DNA of 64,000 nt from Pseudarthrobacter defluvii (GTDB lineage: Bacteria; Actinomycetota; Actinomycetes; Actinomycetales; Micrococcaceae): NCBI RefSeq assembly GCF_030816725.1, contig NZ_JAUSYG010000001.1:2790001-2854000 (forward strand), written 5' to 3'. The translations under genes and the position numbers were made by a program. Under the pieces are notes generated by a model. The model was not told where the DNA came from, did not search any database, and saw only the letters and a list, made by a program, of their open reading frames with translations. Positions 8,924 through 17,220 of this stretch are shown in pieces; position 1 is the first letter of the stretch, and each line of letters opens with the position of its first letter.

Positions 8924-9661
8924 CTAGGCGGTGACCAGCGTGCCCAGCTTCTCGCCAAGGATGGCGCGGGTGACGTTGCCTTCACCCTCCATGCCGAAGA
9001 CCACCATGGACAGGTTGTTGTCCTTGCACATGGTCATGGCAGTCTGGTCCATGACCCGGATGTCCCGGCGCAGGGCATCGTCATAGCTGAGGGTCTCCAA
9101 GCGCTCTGCGGTGGGGTCCTTCTTGGGGTCTGCCGTGTAGACGGCGTCCACCCCGCTCTTGGCCATGAGTACAACGTCGGCGTGGACTTCCAGGGCCCGC
9201 TGTGCTGCCACGGTGTCCGTGGAGAAGTACGGCAGGCCGGCGCCGGCGCCGAAGATGACCACGCGGCCCTTTTCCATGTGGCGGATGGCGCGGCGCGGGA
9301 TGTAGGCCTCGGCCACCTGGCCCATGGTGATGGCGCTCTGCACGCGGGTTTCAACGCCTGCCTGCTCCAGGAAGTCCTGCAGCGCCAGGCAATTCATGAC
9401 CGTTCCCAACATGCCCATGTAGTCGGCACGGGAGCGGTCCATGCCGCTCTGGGAAAGTTCAGCACCGCGGAAGAAGTTGCCGCCGCCCACAACGATGGCC
9501 ACCTCAACCTGCGGGACGGCCGCGGCGATCTGCTTGGCAACGTCACGGACGGTTTCGGGATCGACACCCAGCTTTCCGCCGCCGAAGACCTCGCCGGAGA
9601 GCTTCAGGAGGACGCGCCGCCGGCTCTTCTCTGAATGCGTGACAGTGTTGACGGCTTCCAT
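8924..9661 (-). CDS. pyrH: UMP kinase
   Basis: A 245-residue amino-acid-kinase-fold enzyme phosphorylating UMP to UDP. Visible motifs are [10 protein letters not shown] at the N-terminus, [29 protein letters not shown] and [12 protein letters not shown]. The ATG at 9661 is chosen because GGGAAGG precedes it; an upstream in-frame ATG would add 25 residues without similarity. It is separated from frr by 130 bp and from tsf by an intrinsic terminator, so it probably has its own promoter between 9662 and 9785. Confidence 0.97.
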   Translation of the reverse strand: MEAVNTVTHSEKSRRRVLLKLSGEVFGGGKLGVDPETVRDVAKQIAAAVPQVEVAIVVGGGNFFRGAELSQSGMDRSRADYMGMLGTVMNCLALQDFLEQAGVETRVQSAITMGQVAEAYIPRRAIRHMEKGRVVIFGAGAGLPYFSTDTVAAQRALEVHADVVLMAKSGVDAVYTADPKKDPTAERLETLSYDDALRRDIRVMDQTAMTMCKDNNLSMVVFGMEGEGNVTRAILGEKLGTLVTA

Positions 9662-9785
9662 GATGCCTTCCCGTTGATGACTTCCGAAAAAAGGGTATCC
9701 TGCCGGATCCGGTGGCCGGAACCGGCTGCGCTCCACTTGGACTGGTCTTCCGCTGCTTTAGGGTTCCAGCGGATTGGGCGCATGC

Positions 9786-9818
9786 AAAAGGGGCGGCCAC
9801 CGAAGCAGCCACCCCTTT
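9786..9818 (-). terminator. Intrinsic terminator after tsf
   Basis: On the minus strand the arms AAAGGGGTGGC and GCCGCCCCTTT (one G-T wobble, 11 bp) enclose a 10-nt loop and are followed by TTGC. This is a clear factor-independent terminator 10 bp after the tsf stop. Confidence 0.88.
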
Positions 9819-9827
9819 CAGTTTCGA

Positions 9828-10664
9828 CTAGGAGCCGACGCGGAAACGCGTGAACGCAGTTCCCTTGACACCGGCCTCTTCGAGGACCTGTGCCACAGAC
9901 TTCTTGGCGTCCTTGGCGAATGCCTGGTCAACCAGGACCTCACCCTTGTAGAAGCCCGTCACGCGGCCTTCCACAATCTTGGTGAGTGCGGCTTCGGGCT
10001 TGCCTTCAGCCTTGGCGGTCTCTTCGGCGATGCGGCGCTCGGACTCAACGAGCTCGGCCGGAACGTCCTCACGGGTGAGGTAGTTCGGAGCCATGGCTGC
10101 GATGTGGACGGCGACGTCGTGGGCGGCGGCGGCTGCTGCTTCGCCTTCACCATCGACTGCGAACAGCACGCCGACCTGGGCCGGGAGGTCCTTGGAGGTC
10201 TTGTGCAGGTAAGCGTCGACCGTTGCACCCTCGATGCGGGAGATGCGGCGGACAACAACCTTTTCGCCCAGGATGGCGCCCTCTTCGACGACGACCTCGG
10301 ACAGCGGCTTGCCGTCGACATCGGTGGCGAGCAGGGTTTCGAGGTCGGCAGCGCCGGACTCGACGGCGACGGCCAGGACCTTGTCCGCCAGCTGGATGAA
10401 CTTGTCGGCCTTGGCGACGAAGTCGGTCTCGCAGTTGACCTCGATCATGACGCCGACGCCGTTGCTGACCTTGGCGGCCACGAGGCCTTCAGCGGTGGAG
10501 CGGCCTTCACGCTTGGTAGCGCCCTTGAGGCCCTTGATGCGGATGATCTCGATGGCCTTCTCGGCGTCACCGTTGGCTTCGTCAAGAGCCTTCTTGACGT
10601 CCATCATGCCGGCGCCGGTGCGCTCGCGCAGGGCCTTGATGTCCGCGGCAGTGTAGTTCGCCAT
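9828..10664 (-). CDS. tsf: Translation elongation factor Ts
   Basis: A 278-residue nucleotide exchange factor for EF-Tu. The N-terminal UBA-like domain contains the signature LRERTGAGMMDVKKAL, and the core carries EGLVAAKVSNGVGVMIEVNCETDFVAK, including the TDFV element that enters EF-Tu. It is co-directional with rpsB, 129 bp downstream, with a long hairpin in between. GAGGGG lies just before the ATG. Confidence 0.98.
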   Translation of the reverse strand: MANYTAADIKALRERTGAGMMDVKKALDEANGDAEKAIEIIRIKGLKGATKREGRSTAEGLVAAKVSNGVGVMIEVNCETDFVAKADKFIQLADKVLAVAVESGAADLETLLATDVDGKPLSEVVVEEGAILGEKVVVRRISRIEGATVDAYLHKTSKDLPAQVGVLFAVDGEGEAAAAAAHDVAVHIAAMAPNYLTREDVPAELVESERRIAEETAKAEGKPEAALTKIVEGRVTGFYKGEVLVDQAFAKDAKKSVAQVLEEAGVKGTAFTRFRVGS

Positions 10665-10706
10665 GTGAACCCCTCTGTCTAGAAATGTGTGGTGGTGTTA
10701 CGGACC

Positions 10707-10746
10707 GACAGGACGGCAGCCCACGGGGGTGGGCCGCCATCCTGTC
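10707..10746 (-). promoter_or_regulatory. Long hairpin in the rpsB-tsf spacer
   Basis: The arms GACAGGA-c-GGC-a-GCCCA (10707-10723) and TGGGC-c-GCC-a-TCCTGTC (10730-10746) give 15 paired bases interrupted by two single mismatches, with a 6-nt loop. No T-run follows on the minus strand. It may attenuate or process the rpsB-tsf transcript and so set the S2 to EF-Ts ratio. Confidence 0.65.
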
Positions 10747-10793
10747 AGCAGCTCCGGCTGCGGACAGCGCGGAGAATCCGGATATTGCGTGTC

Positions 10794-11672
10794 TTACTTG
10801 GCGTCTTCGGCGGGAGCCTCAGCGGCAGCAGCCTCGGCAGCGGCCGGGGCTTCCTCTGCGGCCGGAGCTTCAGCGTTCTCGGCCGGAGCTGCAGCGGCTT
10901 CTGCCTTGTTGCCTTCGAGGAGCTCGCGCTCCCACTCGGCCAGCGGCTCTTCCGGAGCTTCGGTGGCGCCGGTGCCGCGGTTATTGCGGGCGATCAGGCC
11001 CTCGGCAACGGCGTCTGCAACAACGCGGGTCAGGAGGTTCACGGAGCGGATGGCGTCGTCGTTGCCCGGGATCGGGAAGTCGACTTCGTCCGGATCGCAG
11101 TTGGTGTCCAGGATGGCCACAACCGGGATGTTCAGCTTCTTGGCCTCGTCAACGGCGAGGTGTTCCTTCTTGGTGTCGACAACCCAGAGCACGGAGGGAG
11201 CCTTGGTCAGGTTGCGGATACCGCCCAGGTTGGACTCCAGCTTGGTGAGCTCGCGCTTGAGGAGCAGGAGTTCCTTCTTGGTGTAAGCGGAACCGGCGAC
11301 GTCGTCGAAGTCGATCTCTTCGAGTTCCTTCATGCGCTGGATGCGCTTGGCAACCGTCTGGAAGTTGGTCAGCATACCGCCGAGCCAGCGCTGGTTGACG
11401 TAGGGCTGGCCCACGCGGGTTGCCTGCTCGGCGATTGCTTCCTGGGCCTGCTTCTTGGTGCCGACGAAGAGTACGGTGCCGCCGTGGGCGACAGTGGCCT
11501 TGACGAACTCGTAGGCACGGTCGATGTAGGACAGCGACTGCTGGAGGTCGATGATGTAGATGCCGTTGCGCTCGGTGAAGATGAAGCGCTTCATCTTCGG
11601 GTTCCAACGGCGGGTCTGGTGTCCAAAGTGGACGCCGCTGTCAAGCAGCTGGCGCATGGTTACGACGGGCAT
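10794..11672 (-). CDS. rpsB: 30S ribosomal protein S2
   Basis: A 292-residue ribosomal protein. S2 signatures are [22 protein letters not shown] near the start, [25 protein letters not shown] and [14 protein letters not shown]. The last 45 residues are an Ala/Glu/Pro-rich acidic tail, common in actinobacterial S2. The ATG at 11672 ([10 protein letters not shown]) has AAGGAG 8 bp upstream; an in-frame ATG ten codons earlier is rejected. tsf follows on the same strand. Confidence 0.98.
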   Translation of the reverse strand: MPVVTMRQLLDSGVHFGHQTRRWNPKMKRFIFTERNGIYIIDLQQSLSYIDRAYEFVKATVAHGGTVLFVGTKKQAQEAIAEQATRVGQPYVNQRWLGGMLTNFQTVAKRIQRMKELEEIDFDDVAGSAYTKKELLLLKRELTKLESNLGGIRNLTKAPSVLWVVDTKKEHLAVDEAKKLNIPVVAILDTNCDPDEVDFPIPGNDDAIRSVNLLTRVVADAVAEGLIARNNRGTGATEAPEEPLAEWERELLEGNKAEAAAAPAENAEAPAAEEAPAAAEAAAAEAPAEDAK

Positions 11673-12120
11673 TCCGGCGCTCCTTATTTTCCGGCAGGTC
11701 ATTCATGAGAAAACCCGGAGGCTTCTTACCCTGCCAATAGTTGACGGTTGATCAGCGTGGCCCGGACGGGCCGTGCTCCTGGCATCCACCGTTCTTCCCA
11801 TCAGGAACAAAGCCTGACCGCAGGAAGTGCGGTCCTCCGTGGACGACGCCGGGGCGTGCGCTGCCGGAGGGCTGGATGCGCGTAGTCAGCCGCCGCTCCC
11901 CCACACTCCTGAATGAGATGTGCCGACGCATTCCGGACAGGGGCGTGCACCGCGGGGGTGGACCACTGGGACGGGAGGCGTTGAGGGCGCAGCAAACTGC
12001 TCCACCAAGTGTACTACAGGCGCCCCCTGCCGCCGGACGATGATCTGCCTGGCCGGACGGTTGTCCACATAGCCCCAAGTGGCCCTCCCCCGCCCGGCAT
12101 CCGCCAGGCAGGCTGGGGGC
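11673..12120. other. Divergent intergenic region (rpsB leader / M23 peptidase promoter)
   Basis: About 450 bp without a supported gene. It must hold the rpsB promoter and leader (minus) and the peptidase promoter (plus). Open frames across it have no recognisable family and look like chance frames in GC-rich DNA. A TTGAC at 11750 is a possible -35 element, but no convincing -10 was paired with it. Nothing else was recognised. Confidence 0.5.
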
Positions 12121-12705
12121 ATGAGACCATCAGTCCTCCTGGCCGCACTCCTGCTGCTGCCGGCGTCGGTGGCCTCCCCCGGCCCGGCTTTCCAGTACGG
12201 CAGCCCAGTTGCGGGGCAGTCATTCCCGGGCCAGTCCGCGGCTGTCCAGCCGGAATGGACGACGGCGGCTGCCGGGGTGGGTGCCAGGCCCTCCTGGCAG
12301 TGGCCGCTCGCACCGCGTCCGCGCGTGCTGCGGAGTTTCGATCCCCCGCCCAAGCCCTGGCTCAGTGGGCACCGCGGCGTGGACCTGGACTTCGCCGCGG
12401 GCACGCAGGTGGTGTCGCCCGCGGCGGGAACGGTCAGCTTCGTGGGGGTGGTGGTGGACCGGCCCGTCATCACCATCGACCACGGGGGCGGGCTGCGCAG
12501 CAGTTTCGAACCGGTGGACAGCCCACTGGTTGCCGGCTCCGCCGTGGCTGCCGGCCAGGTGATCGGAACGGCCGTACCCGGTCACTGCCCGGCGGCCCAG
12601 TGCCTGCACTGGGGAGTGCGGGAAGGAGAGGTCTACGTCAATCCCCTGCAGTTCGTCCTGGACCTTCGCCCGTCCATCCTGCTTCCATTGCCGGGCCCAC
12701 CGTAG
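12121..12705 (+). CDS. Secreted M23 (LytM) metallopeptidase
   Basis: A 194-residue exported protein. The signal peptide is MRPSVLLAALLLLPASVAS, starting at ATG 12121. A Pro/Ala-rich linker is followed by the M23 fold (about 75-175), with zinc ligands in GHRGVDLDF (H-x3-D) and the catalytic/ligand HWG in CLHWGVREGEVYVNP. It probably cleaves peptidoglycan cross-links or regulates an amidase at the cell wall. It is transcribed away from rpsB, a neighbourhood common in Arthrobacter-like genomes. Confidence 0.9.
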   Translation: MRPSVLLAALLLLPASVASPGPAFQYGSPVAGQSFPGQSAAVQPEWTTAAAGVGARPSWQWPLAPRPRVLRSFDPPPKPWLSGHRGVDLDFAAGTQVVSPAAGTVSFVGVVVDRPVITIDHGGGLRSSFEPVDSPLVAGSAVAAGQVIGTAVPGHCPAAQCLHWGVREGEVYVNPLQFVLDLRPSILLPLPGPP

Positions 12706-12836
12706 GCCACGCGCGCCACGCCATGAAGCTGCTGGATGAAGCATGCGGTACGGCGGTGGTGGATGCGCGACGGCGGGCTGAACAGTGGCCGCCGAACAGT
12801 GGTTGGTGAGACGGTGGCAGACTGGACCGTGGCGGG

Positions 12837-14027
12837 TCAGACGATGGCCGAGATGCCGGTGATGGCCCGGCCCGTCACCAGCGTATTGATCTCGGCTGTG
12901 CCCTCATAGGAGTAGATGGCTTCGGCGTCGGCGAAGATCTTGGCCATCTCATAGTCGGTCACGATGCCGTTGCCGCCCAGGATGCCGCGGCCCAGGGCCA
13001 CGCTCTCCCGCATGCGCGCCGTGGCGAAGGCCTTGGCCAGTGCGGACTGTTCGTCCTTCGCCGCGCCTTCGTCCTCCAGTTGCGACAGCCGGACCATCAT
13101 GCCCATGGAACTGACGATATTGCCCAGGATCCGGACCAACTGGTCCTGGATGAGCTGGAAAGAGGCCAGCGGCCGGCCGAATTGGTGCCGCTCCACCGCA
13201 TAGCGGCGGGCAACATCGAAGGCGGCCAGCTGGAGGCCCACAGCCTGCCAGGCAACGGAAAGCCGGGTGGCTTTGAGCACCTTGTTGACGTCACGGAAGC
13301 TGTTGGCGTTGGCCAGCTTGAAGTGGTCGGGGACCACCACATCCGTCAGGACAATGTCAGCGTTCTGGACGGTGCGAAGGGAGATCTTGTTTTCGATCTT
13401 GGTGGCGCTGAATCCAGCAAGGGTGGTGTCCACCAGGAAGCCCTTGACCTGGTTGTCAGCCACGTCGCGGGCGTAGACCACCACCCAGTCGGAGAACGTG
13501 GCGTTGCCAATCCACCGTTTCGCCCCGTTGAGGACCCAGGTGTCGCCGTCCCTGCGCGCCGTGGTGCGCGTTCCACCGGCCACATCGCTGCCGCCCAGCG
13601 GCTCGGTCAGGCCGAAGGCGCCGATCTTCTTCAGGGCGTAAATATCGGGCAGCCACTCGTCCTTCTGCTCCTGGGAAGCCAGCAGTTCGATGGAGCCGGT
13701 GAACAGCCCGTCGTGCACTCCAAGGAAGGTTGCGATCGAGGCGTCCGCGCGGGTTACCTCGGCGTGGAGCATGCCCGCGAAGAGGTTGGAGTACCCCTGC
13801 CGCCGGACCGGGCTGACCAGGTCCAGGTCGGCGAACTTGGGCACCAAATCCATGGGAAACTCCCCGCGGTTCCAGCAGTCGACGGCAACGGGCCTGACCT
13901 CGCGGGCCAGGAAGTCGCGGACTTCGGCGAGCCGGTCCTGCTCCTTGCCGGACAGAAGCTGCTCGAATGCGAAGAAATCGCCGTCGGCGTAGGGAAGCTC
14001 GTGGGATTCGGCTGCAGAGGTTGCCAT
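12837..14027 (-). CDS. Acyl-CoA dehydrogenase
   Basis: A 396-residue flavoenzyme of the acyl-CoA dehydrogenase family, closest in feel to the glutaryl-CoA dehydrogenase branch. Motifs: FGLTEPLGGSDVAGGTRTTA (FAD/substrate loop), GAKRWIGNATFSD, RRYAVERHQFGRPLASFQ, GILGGNGIVTDYEMAKI, and the catalytic base E375 in YSYEGTAEIN. It oxidises acyl-CoA, passing electrons to ETF. The substrate is not certain. It stands alone on the minus strand behind a strong palindrome at 14077-14102, which suggests control by a TetR-like repressor encoded elsewhere. Confidence 0.93.
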   Translation of the reverse strand: MATSAAESHELPYADGDFFAFEQLLSGKEQDRLAEVRDFLAREVRPVAVDCWNRGEFPMDLVPKFADLDLVSPVRRQGYSNLFAGMLHAEVTRADASIATFLGVHDGLFTGSIELLASQEQKDEWLPDIYALKKIGAFGLTEPLGGSDVAGGTRTTARRDGDTWVLNGAKRWIGNATFSDWVVVYARDVADNQVKGFLVDTTLAGFSATKIENKISLRTVQNADIVLTDVVVPDHFKLANANSFRDVNKVLKATRLSVAWQAVGLQLAAFDVARRYAVERHQFGRPLASFQLIQDQLVRILGNIVSSMGMMVRLSQLEDEGAAKDEQSALAKAFATARMRESVALGRGILGGNGIVTDYEMAKIFADAEAIYSYEGTAEINTLVTGRAITGISAIV

Positions 14028-14076
14028 GGGTACCTTCTTGGGTGGTCAGCGCTGGCCATGCCGCGGAACGGAGCAC

Positions 14077-14102
14077 GGTATGTTACTGGGCAGTAACATA
14101 CC
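14077..14102. promoter_or_regulatory. Operator-like palindrome before the acyl-CoA dehydrogenase
   Basis: A perfect inverted repeat: GGTATGTTACT, spacer GGGC, AGTAACATACC. It ends 50 bp before the ATG at 14027. Size and form fit a TetR-type operator. Its core GTTACT-N4-AGTAAC is shared in form with 38331-38346. Confidence 0.75.
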
Positions 14103-14127
14103 TCAGGTACCGGGGTTAACCAAGAAC

Positions 14128-14158
14128 GCCGCGGCCAACGAAGATCGTCGGCCGCGGC
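14128..14158 (-). terminator. Terminator after the CAT-anticodon tRNA
   Basis: A 14-bp stem (GCCGCGGCC, one G-T wobble, then ACGA/TCGT) with a 3-nt loop, followed on the minus strand by GTTCTTGGTT. It begins 7 bp after the tRNA 3' end. Confidence 0.8.
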
Positions 14159-14164
14159 TGGGGG

Positions 14165-14238
14165 TAGGGCTACTCGGACTTGAACCGAGGACCTTAGGAT
14201 TATGAGTCCCGCGCTCTAACCAGCTGAGCTATAGCCCC
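14165..14238 (-). tRNA. tRNA with anticodon CAT (Met elongator or Ile2)
   Basis: A complete 74-nt cloverleaf: acceptor GGGGCTA/TAGCCCT (one G-T pair at 1:72), D-arm GCTC...GAGC, anticodon loop CTCATAA, T-arm CTCGG-TTCAAGT-CCGAG, discriminator A. CCA is not encoded. It is not an initiator (no three G-C pairs below the loop). Elongator Met and lysidine-modified Ile tRNAs share this anticodon, and sequence alone does not settle which it is. Base pair 27:43 is a C-A mismatch. Confidence 0.95.
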
Positions 14239-14312
14239 CAAACCCCGGGAGTACGTATTCGGACCAGGCACTCCAGCAGGGCAAAAACACTCTAGCAAAC
14301 CCGGGAAAGGGT

Positions 14313-15509
14313 TCAGACCACTTTGTCCTCGTACGTGGCGCCGCGGTAGAGGTCTTCAAAGGTCTGCAGCGTTCCCTGGATGCTGTGCGGTTCCACCAAC
14401 TGCCGGCTGGCCCGGCCCATGGCGCGCTGCTCGTCCTTGGGACGTTCCAGCACCTGGGTGATCTTCTTGGCCAGGTCGTCGCTGTCGTTGGGCGTGAAGA
14501 GGTAGCCGTTTTCGCCGTCGCGCACCAGGTGCGGCAGGGCCATGGCGTCGGCCAGGACCACCGGGGTGGAGGCGGACATCGCTTCCAGGGTGACCAGGGA
14601 CTGCAGCTCAGCCGTACCCGGCATGCAGAACAGGTCCGCCTGGACGTAGGCCTTGCGCAGGTCTTCGTCGCTGGCGAGGCCCAGGAACTTAACCCGGGCG
14701 GTCAGGCCGAGCCGCCGCACCAGGTCCTCCAGCGCGGGGCGGACCTCTCCCCCGCCCACAATCTCCAGGTGCACGTTCAATTCCGGCGGCGTCTTGCCAA
14801 TGGCCTCGATGAGCACGTCCACATGCTTTTCTTCAGCGAGGCGGCCGGCGAAGAGCACGGTGGGGTGGGCGTGAGGCTCGATGTACTCGCCCGGCTGCAG
14901 CTCGTAGGCTGCGGAGTCGATGCCGTTGGACAGCGGGAGCACCTTGCGTAAGAAGGCGTGCTCGTGCATGGCCCTGGCCGCCAGCGGCGTGGGGGTGGTC
15001 ACCACGTCCGCGTGGCCCATGACCTTGCCCATGTCCTTCCAGGAGACCCGGCCAATGATGTCCTTGAACCACTGGGGGAACGGCAGGAAGGGGTTGAGGT
15101 TTTCGGGCATGAAGTGGTTGGTCGCCACGATGCGCACCCCGCGCTTAACGGCTTCGTAGAGCACGTGCTCGCCGATCATGTAATGGCTCTGGATGTGCAC
15201 CACGTCGGGCTTCACCCGGTCGAAGAGCAGGCTGATTTCCTTCTTGATTTCCCACGGAAAGCACAGGCGGAAGGTCTCATGGGTGAACGCCTTGTGCGAG
15301 CGGAGCCTGTGCACCGTTGCTTCGTCGCGGAACTCGGTGAAGCTCTTTCCCTTGCTGGCGCGGGACGCCAGCACATGGACGTTGTGGCCCCGGGCAGTCA
15401 TGCCCTTGGCCAGCCGGTAGCCGAACTGGGCAGCACCGTTGACATCCGGAGGATAGGTGTCGGCGGCGATGAGGATGGTCAGGGGGCGCTGGTCGGCGGG
15501 CGTGGTCAT
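14313..15509 (-). CDS. GT4-family glycosyltransferase
   Basis: A 398-residue GT-B fold glycosyltransferase. The N-terminal domain begins ILIAADTYPPDVNGAAQFGYRLAKGM, an acceptor-side Gly-rich loop; VHIQSHYMIGE and TNHFMPENL follow. The C-terminal Glycos_transf_1 domain shows VLFAGRLAEEKHVDVLIEA (nucleotide-sugar loop) and the E-x7-E region AELQSLVTLEAMSASTPVV. It probably transfers a sugar to a membrane lipid (mannoside or glucoside transfer to diacylglycerol or phosphatidylinositol). The next genes upstream on the strand are an EamA-like transporter and a CDP-alcohol phosphatidyltransferase, which fits a lipid role. Confidence 0.9.
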   Translation of the reverse strand: MTTPADQRPLTILIAADTYPPDVNGAAQFGYRLAKGMTARGHNVHVLASRASKGKSFTEFRDEATVHRLRSHKAFTHETFRLCFPWEIKKEISLLFDRVKPDVVHIQSHYMIGEHVLYEAVKRGVRIVATNHFMPENLNPFLPFPQWFKDIIGRVSWKDMGKVMGHADVVTTPTPLAARAMHEHAFLRKVLPLSNGIDSAAYELQPGEYIEPHAHPTVLFAGRLAEEKHVDVLIEAIGKTPPELNVHLEIVGGGEVRPALEDLVRRLGLTARVKFLGLASDEDLRKAYVQADLFCMPGTAELQSLVTLEAMSASTPVVLADAMALPHLVRDGENGYLFTPNDSDDLAKKITQVLERPKDEQRAMGRASRQLVEPHSIQGTLQTFEDLYRGATYEDKVV

Positions 15510-15620
15510 GGGGAGTACTCCTGATGGTCACGGTGCGGACAGCGTGGAACTGACAGCACGGTTGGCCGCTGGCGCGGGGCGCCGGGCTTCGTGGGATTGC
15601 ATGGGTTCGGACGGAATGGG

Positions 15621-16529
15621 TTAGTGGGTCGGCCTGCCGGAAGCCTTCCGCGCGTCCTTCTTGCGCTTGGTGACCTCCGGGTGGTGCCGGGAAAGGGCGA
15701 TAACCCCAACGATAGCAAGGCACGCGGCGGTTCCCATCGCAATCGCCATAACCGCATGGACGTCGGGCCGCAGTTCGCCCAGGATGATGATGCCGATGGC
15801 GATGCCCACCATGGGGTCAACCACCGTGAGTCCGGCGATGACCAGGTCCGGCGGCCCCGTGGAGTACGCACTCTGGACGAACCACGACCCCAGGCCGCCC
15901 GCCGCGAGGATGGCCACCACCGAGTACCACTGGACGTTGAGCAGGAAGAGGCCGTTGGGGTCCAGGAGGTGTTTGCCGATGATCCGGGTAAGTACCGCGA
16001 CGAAGCCGAACAGGATGCCGGCGCCAACGATGTAGACGAACGCATTCATGCGGTGCCGGAACGTCACTGCCAGCGTGCCGAACAGCCCCACCGCCAGGGC
16101 CAGCAACAGCACGATGGTGAGCTCATCCTCGGGGCTGACGTGGTGGCTTTCCTGGGTGACGTTGACCGCCAGGAGGACGAAGAGCGCAGATCCGGTGACG
16201 CACGCGCCAATGGAGACGGCAGTGGCGCGGTTGATGGTCAGGTCCTGGTCGCGGGCGTTCACCACGGTGGTGATCACCAGGGCGATGGCGCCGATGGGCT
16301 GGATCACCGTGAGCGGTGCGGACACCAGGGCTACGGCATTCATGGCCATGCCGGTACAGAGCAGCAGGAGCCCAAACATCCACCTCGGATTGCGGAGCAG
16401 TCGCAGGAAGCCGTTGGAACTCAGTGCGAGGCCGCCGGTGTCGGCCTTAACGGCACTGCCCTGGCGCTGGGCACCCAGGGCAAGGCAGAAGGCGCCAAGC
16501 ACCGCCAGGCCGACGGCAAGCCACACCAT
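15621..16529 (-). CDS. EamA/DMT-type membrane transporter
   Basis: A 302-residue membrane protein with about nine or ten helices in two halves, such as MVWLAVGLAVLGAFCLALGA at the N-terminus and GLTVVDPMVGIAIGIIILGE near the C-terminus, the latter typical of DMT/NIPA-like carriers. The start ATG overlaps the stop of the phosphatidyltransferase by one base (TGATG), so an earlier in-frame ATG is rejected. A short basic tail (TKRKKDARKASGR) ends the protein. Substrate unknown. Confidence 0.85.
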   Translation of the reverse strand: MVWLAVGLAVLGAFCLALGAQRQGSAVKADTGGLALSSNGFLRLLRNPRWMFGLLLLCTGMAMNAVALVSAPLTVIQPIGAIALVITTVVNARDQDLTINRATAVSIGACVTGSALFVLLAVNVTQESHHVSPEDELTIVLLLALAVGLFGTLAVTFRHRMNAFVYIVGAGILFGFVAVLTRIIGKHLLDPNGLFLLNVQWYSVVAILAAGGLGSWFVQSAYSTGPPDLVIAGLTVVDPMVGIAIGIIILGELRPDVHAVMAIAMGTAACLAIVGVIALSRHHPEVTKRKKDARKASGRPTH

Positions 16530-17152
16530 CAGGCGTTCCCGCCGTCGTGCTGTTGCAGTTCCCGGCCCTTTCGCAGAATGGCCCAAAAGTAGTTGTACGC
16601 GGCAATCCAGTGGCCGATCAGGCCCAGGCCCAACACCACCCAGGCAGCAACAAAGAGCTGCTCCGACATGCCGGTGTCCAGGCGGGAGAGGACCAGCAGC
16701 GGGGTGCCCAGGAGCAGCAGGCCGGTCCGCACCTTGCCCACCACGCTGACGGGGAGGTCCGGGTGGCCATGGAAGAAGAAGAGCGTCAGTGCCAGCAACA
16801 CAGCATCAGGCACCACCAGCGCGGCCAGGTAGAGCCAATGCACGACGCCGGCAATCACCAGTGTGAACGCCACGGCCAGCAGGGCCAGCCGGTCGGCAAT
16901 GGGGTCAAGGACCCTGCCAAGTTTGGAAGCCTGGTCGAACCGGCGGGCTATGTAGCCGTCAATCCAGTCCGTTCCGGCCATGACGGCCAGGACGACCACC
17001 CCGGCGCCGTACTCCTTTTGGGCCAGGACGAGCCACATAAAGAGCGGAACGCCCATGAACCGCACCACAGTGAGCAGGTTGGGGATGGTGAACACGAGGT
17101 CGTGGTCCACCTGGGGACGGCCGGGGCGGGCGCCCGCACCAATGAACTTCAC
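16529..17152 (-). CDS. CDP-alcohol phosphatidyltransferase
   Basis: A 207-residue integral membrane enzyme. The diagnostic motif D-G-x2-A-R-x8-G-x3-D-x3-D is complete in DGYIARRF...GRVLDPIAD. About five or six helices follow. It condenses CDP-diacylglycerol with an alcohol phosphate (PgsA-like glycerol phosphate, or inositol phosphate). GTG 17152 is chosen because GGAGAGGGGGAC lies just upstream and FTIPNLLTVVRFMGVPLF is the normal start of the membrane domain. It is translationally coupled to the DMT gene. Confidence 0.92.
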   Translation of the reverse strand: MKFIGAGARPGRPQVDHDLVFTIPNLLTVVRFMGVPLFMWLVLAQKEYGAGVVVLAVMAGTDWIDGYIARRFDQASKLGRVLDPIADRLALLAVAFTLVIAGVVHWLYLAALVVPDAVLLALTLFFFHGHPDLPVSVVGKVRTGLLLLGTPLLVLSRLDTGMSEQLFVAAWVVLGLGLIGHWIAAYNYFWAILRKGRELQQHDGGNA

Positions 17153-17220
17153 CCGTCCCCCTCTCCTTCCCTGCTGCGCCTGAGCGCGGTGTGTCGGTTC
17201 TGCCTTGCTTGCGGAGCAGG

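Noticed and set aside
11752-12078. Minus-strand 108-codon frame upstream of rpsB
   Set aside because: No family, no ribosome binding site, and it covers the region where the promoters must be.
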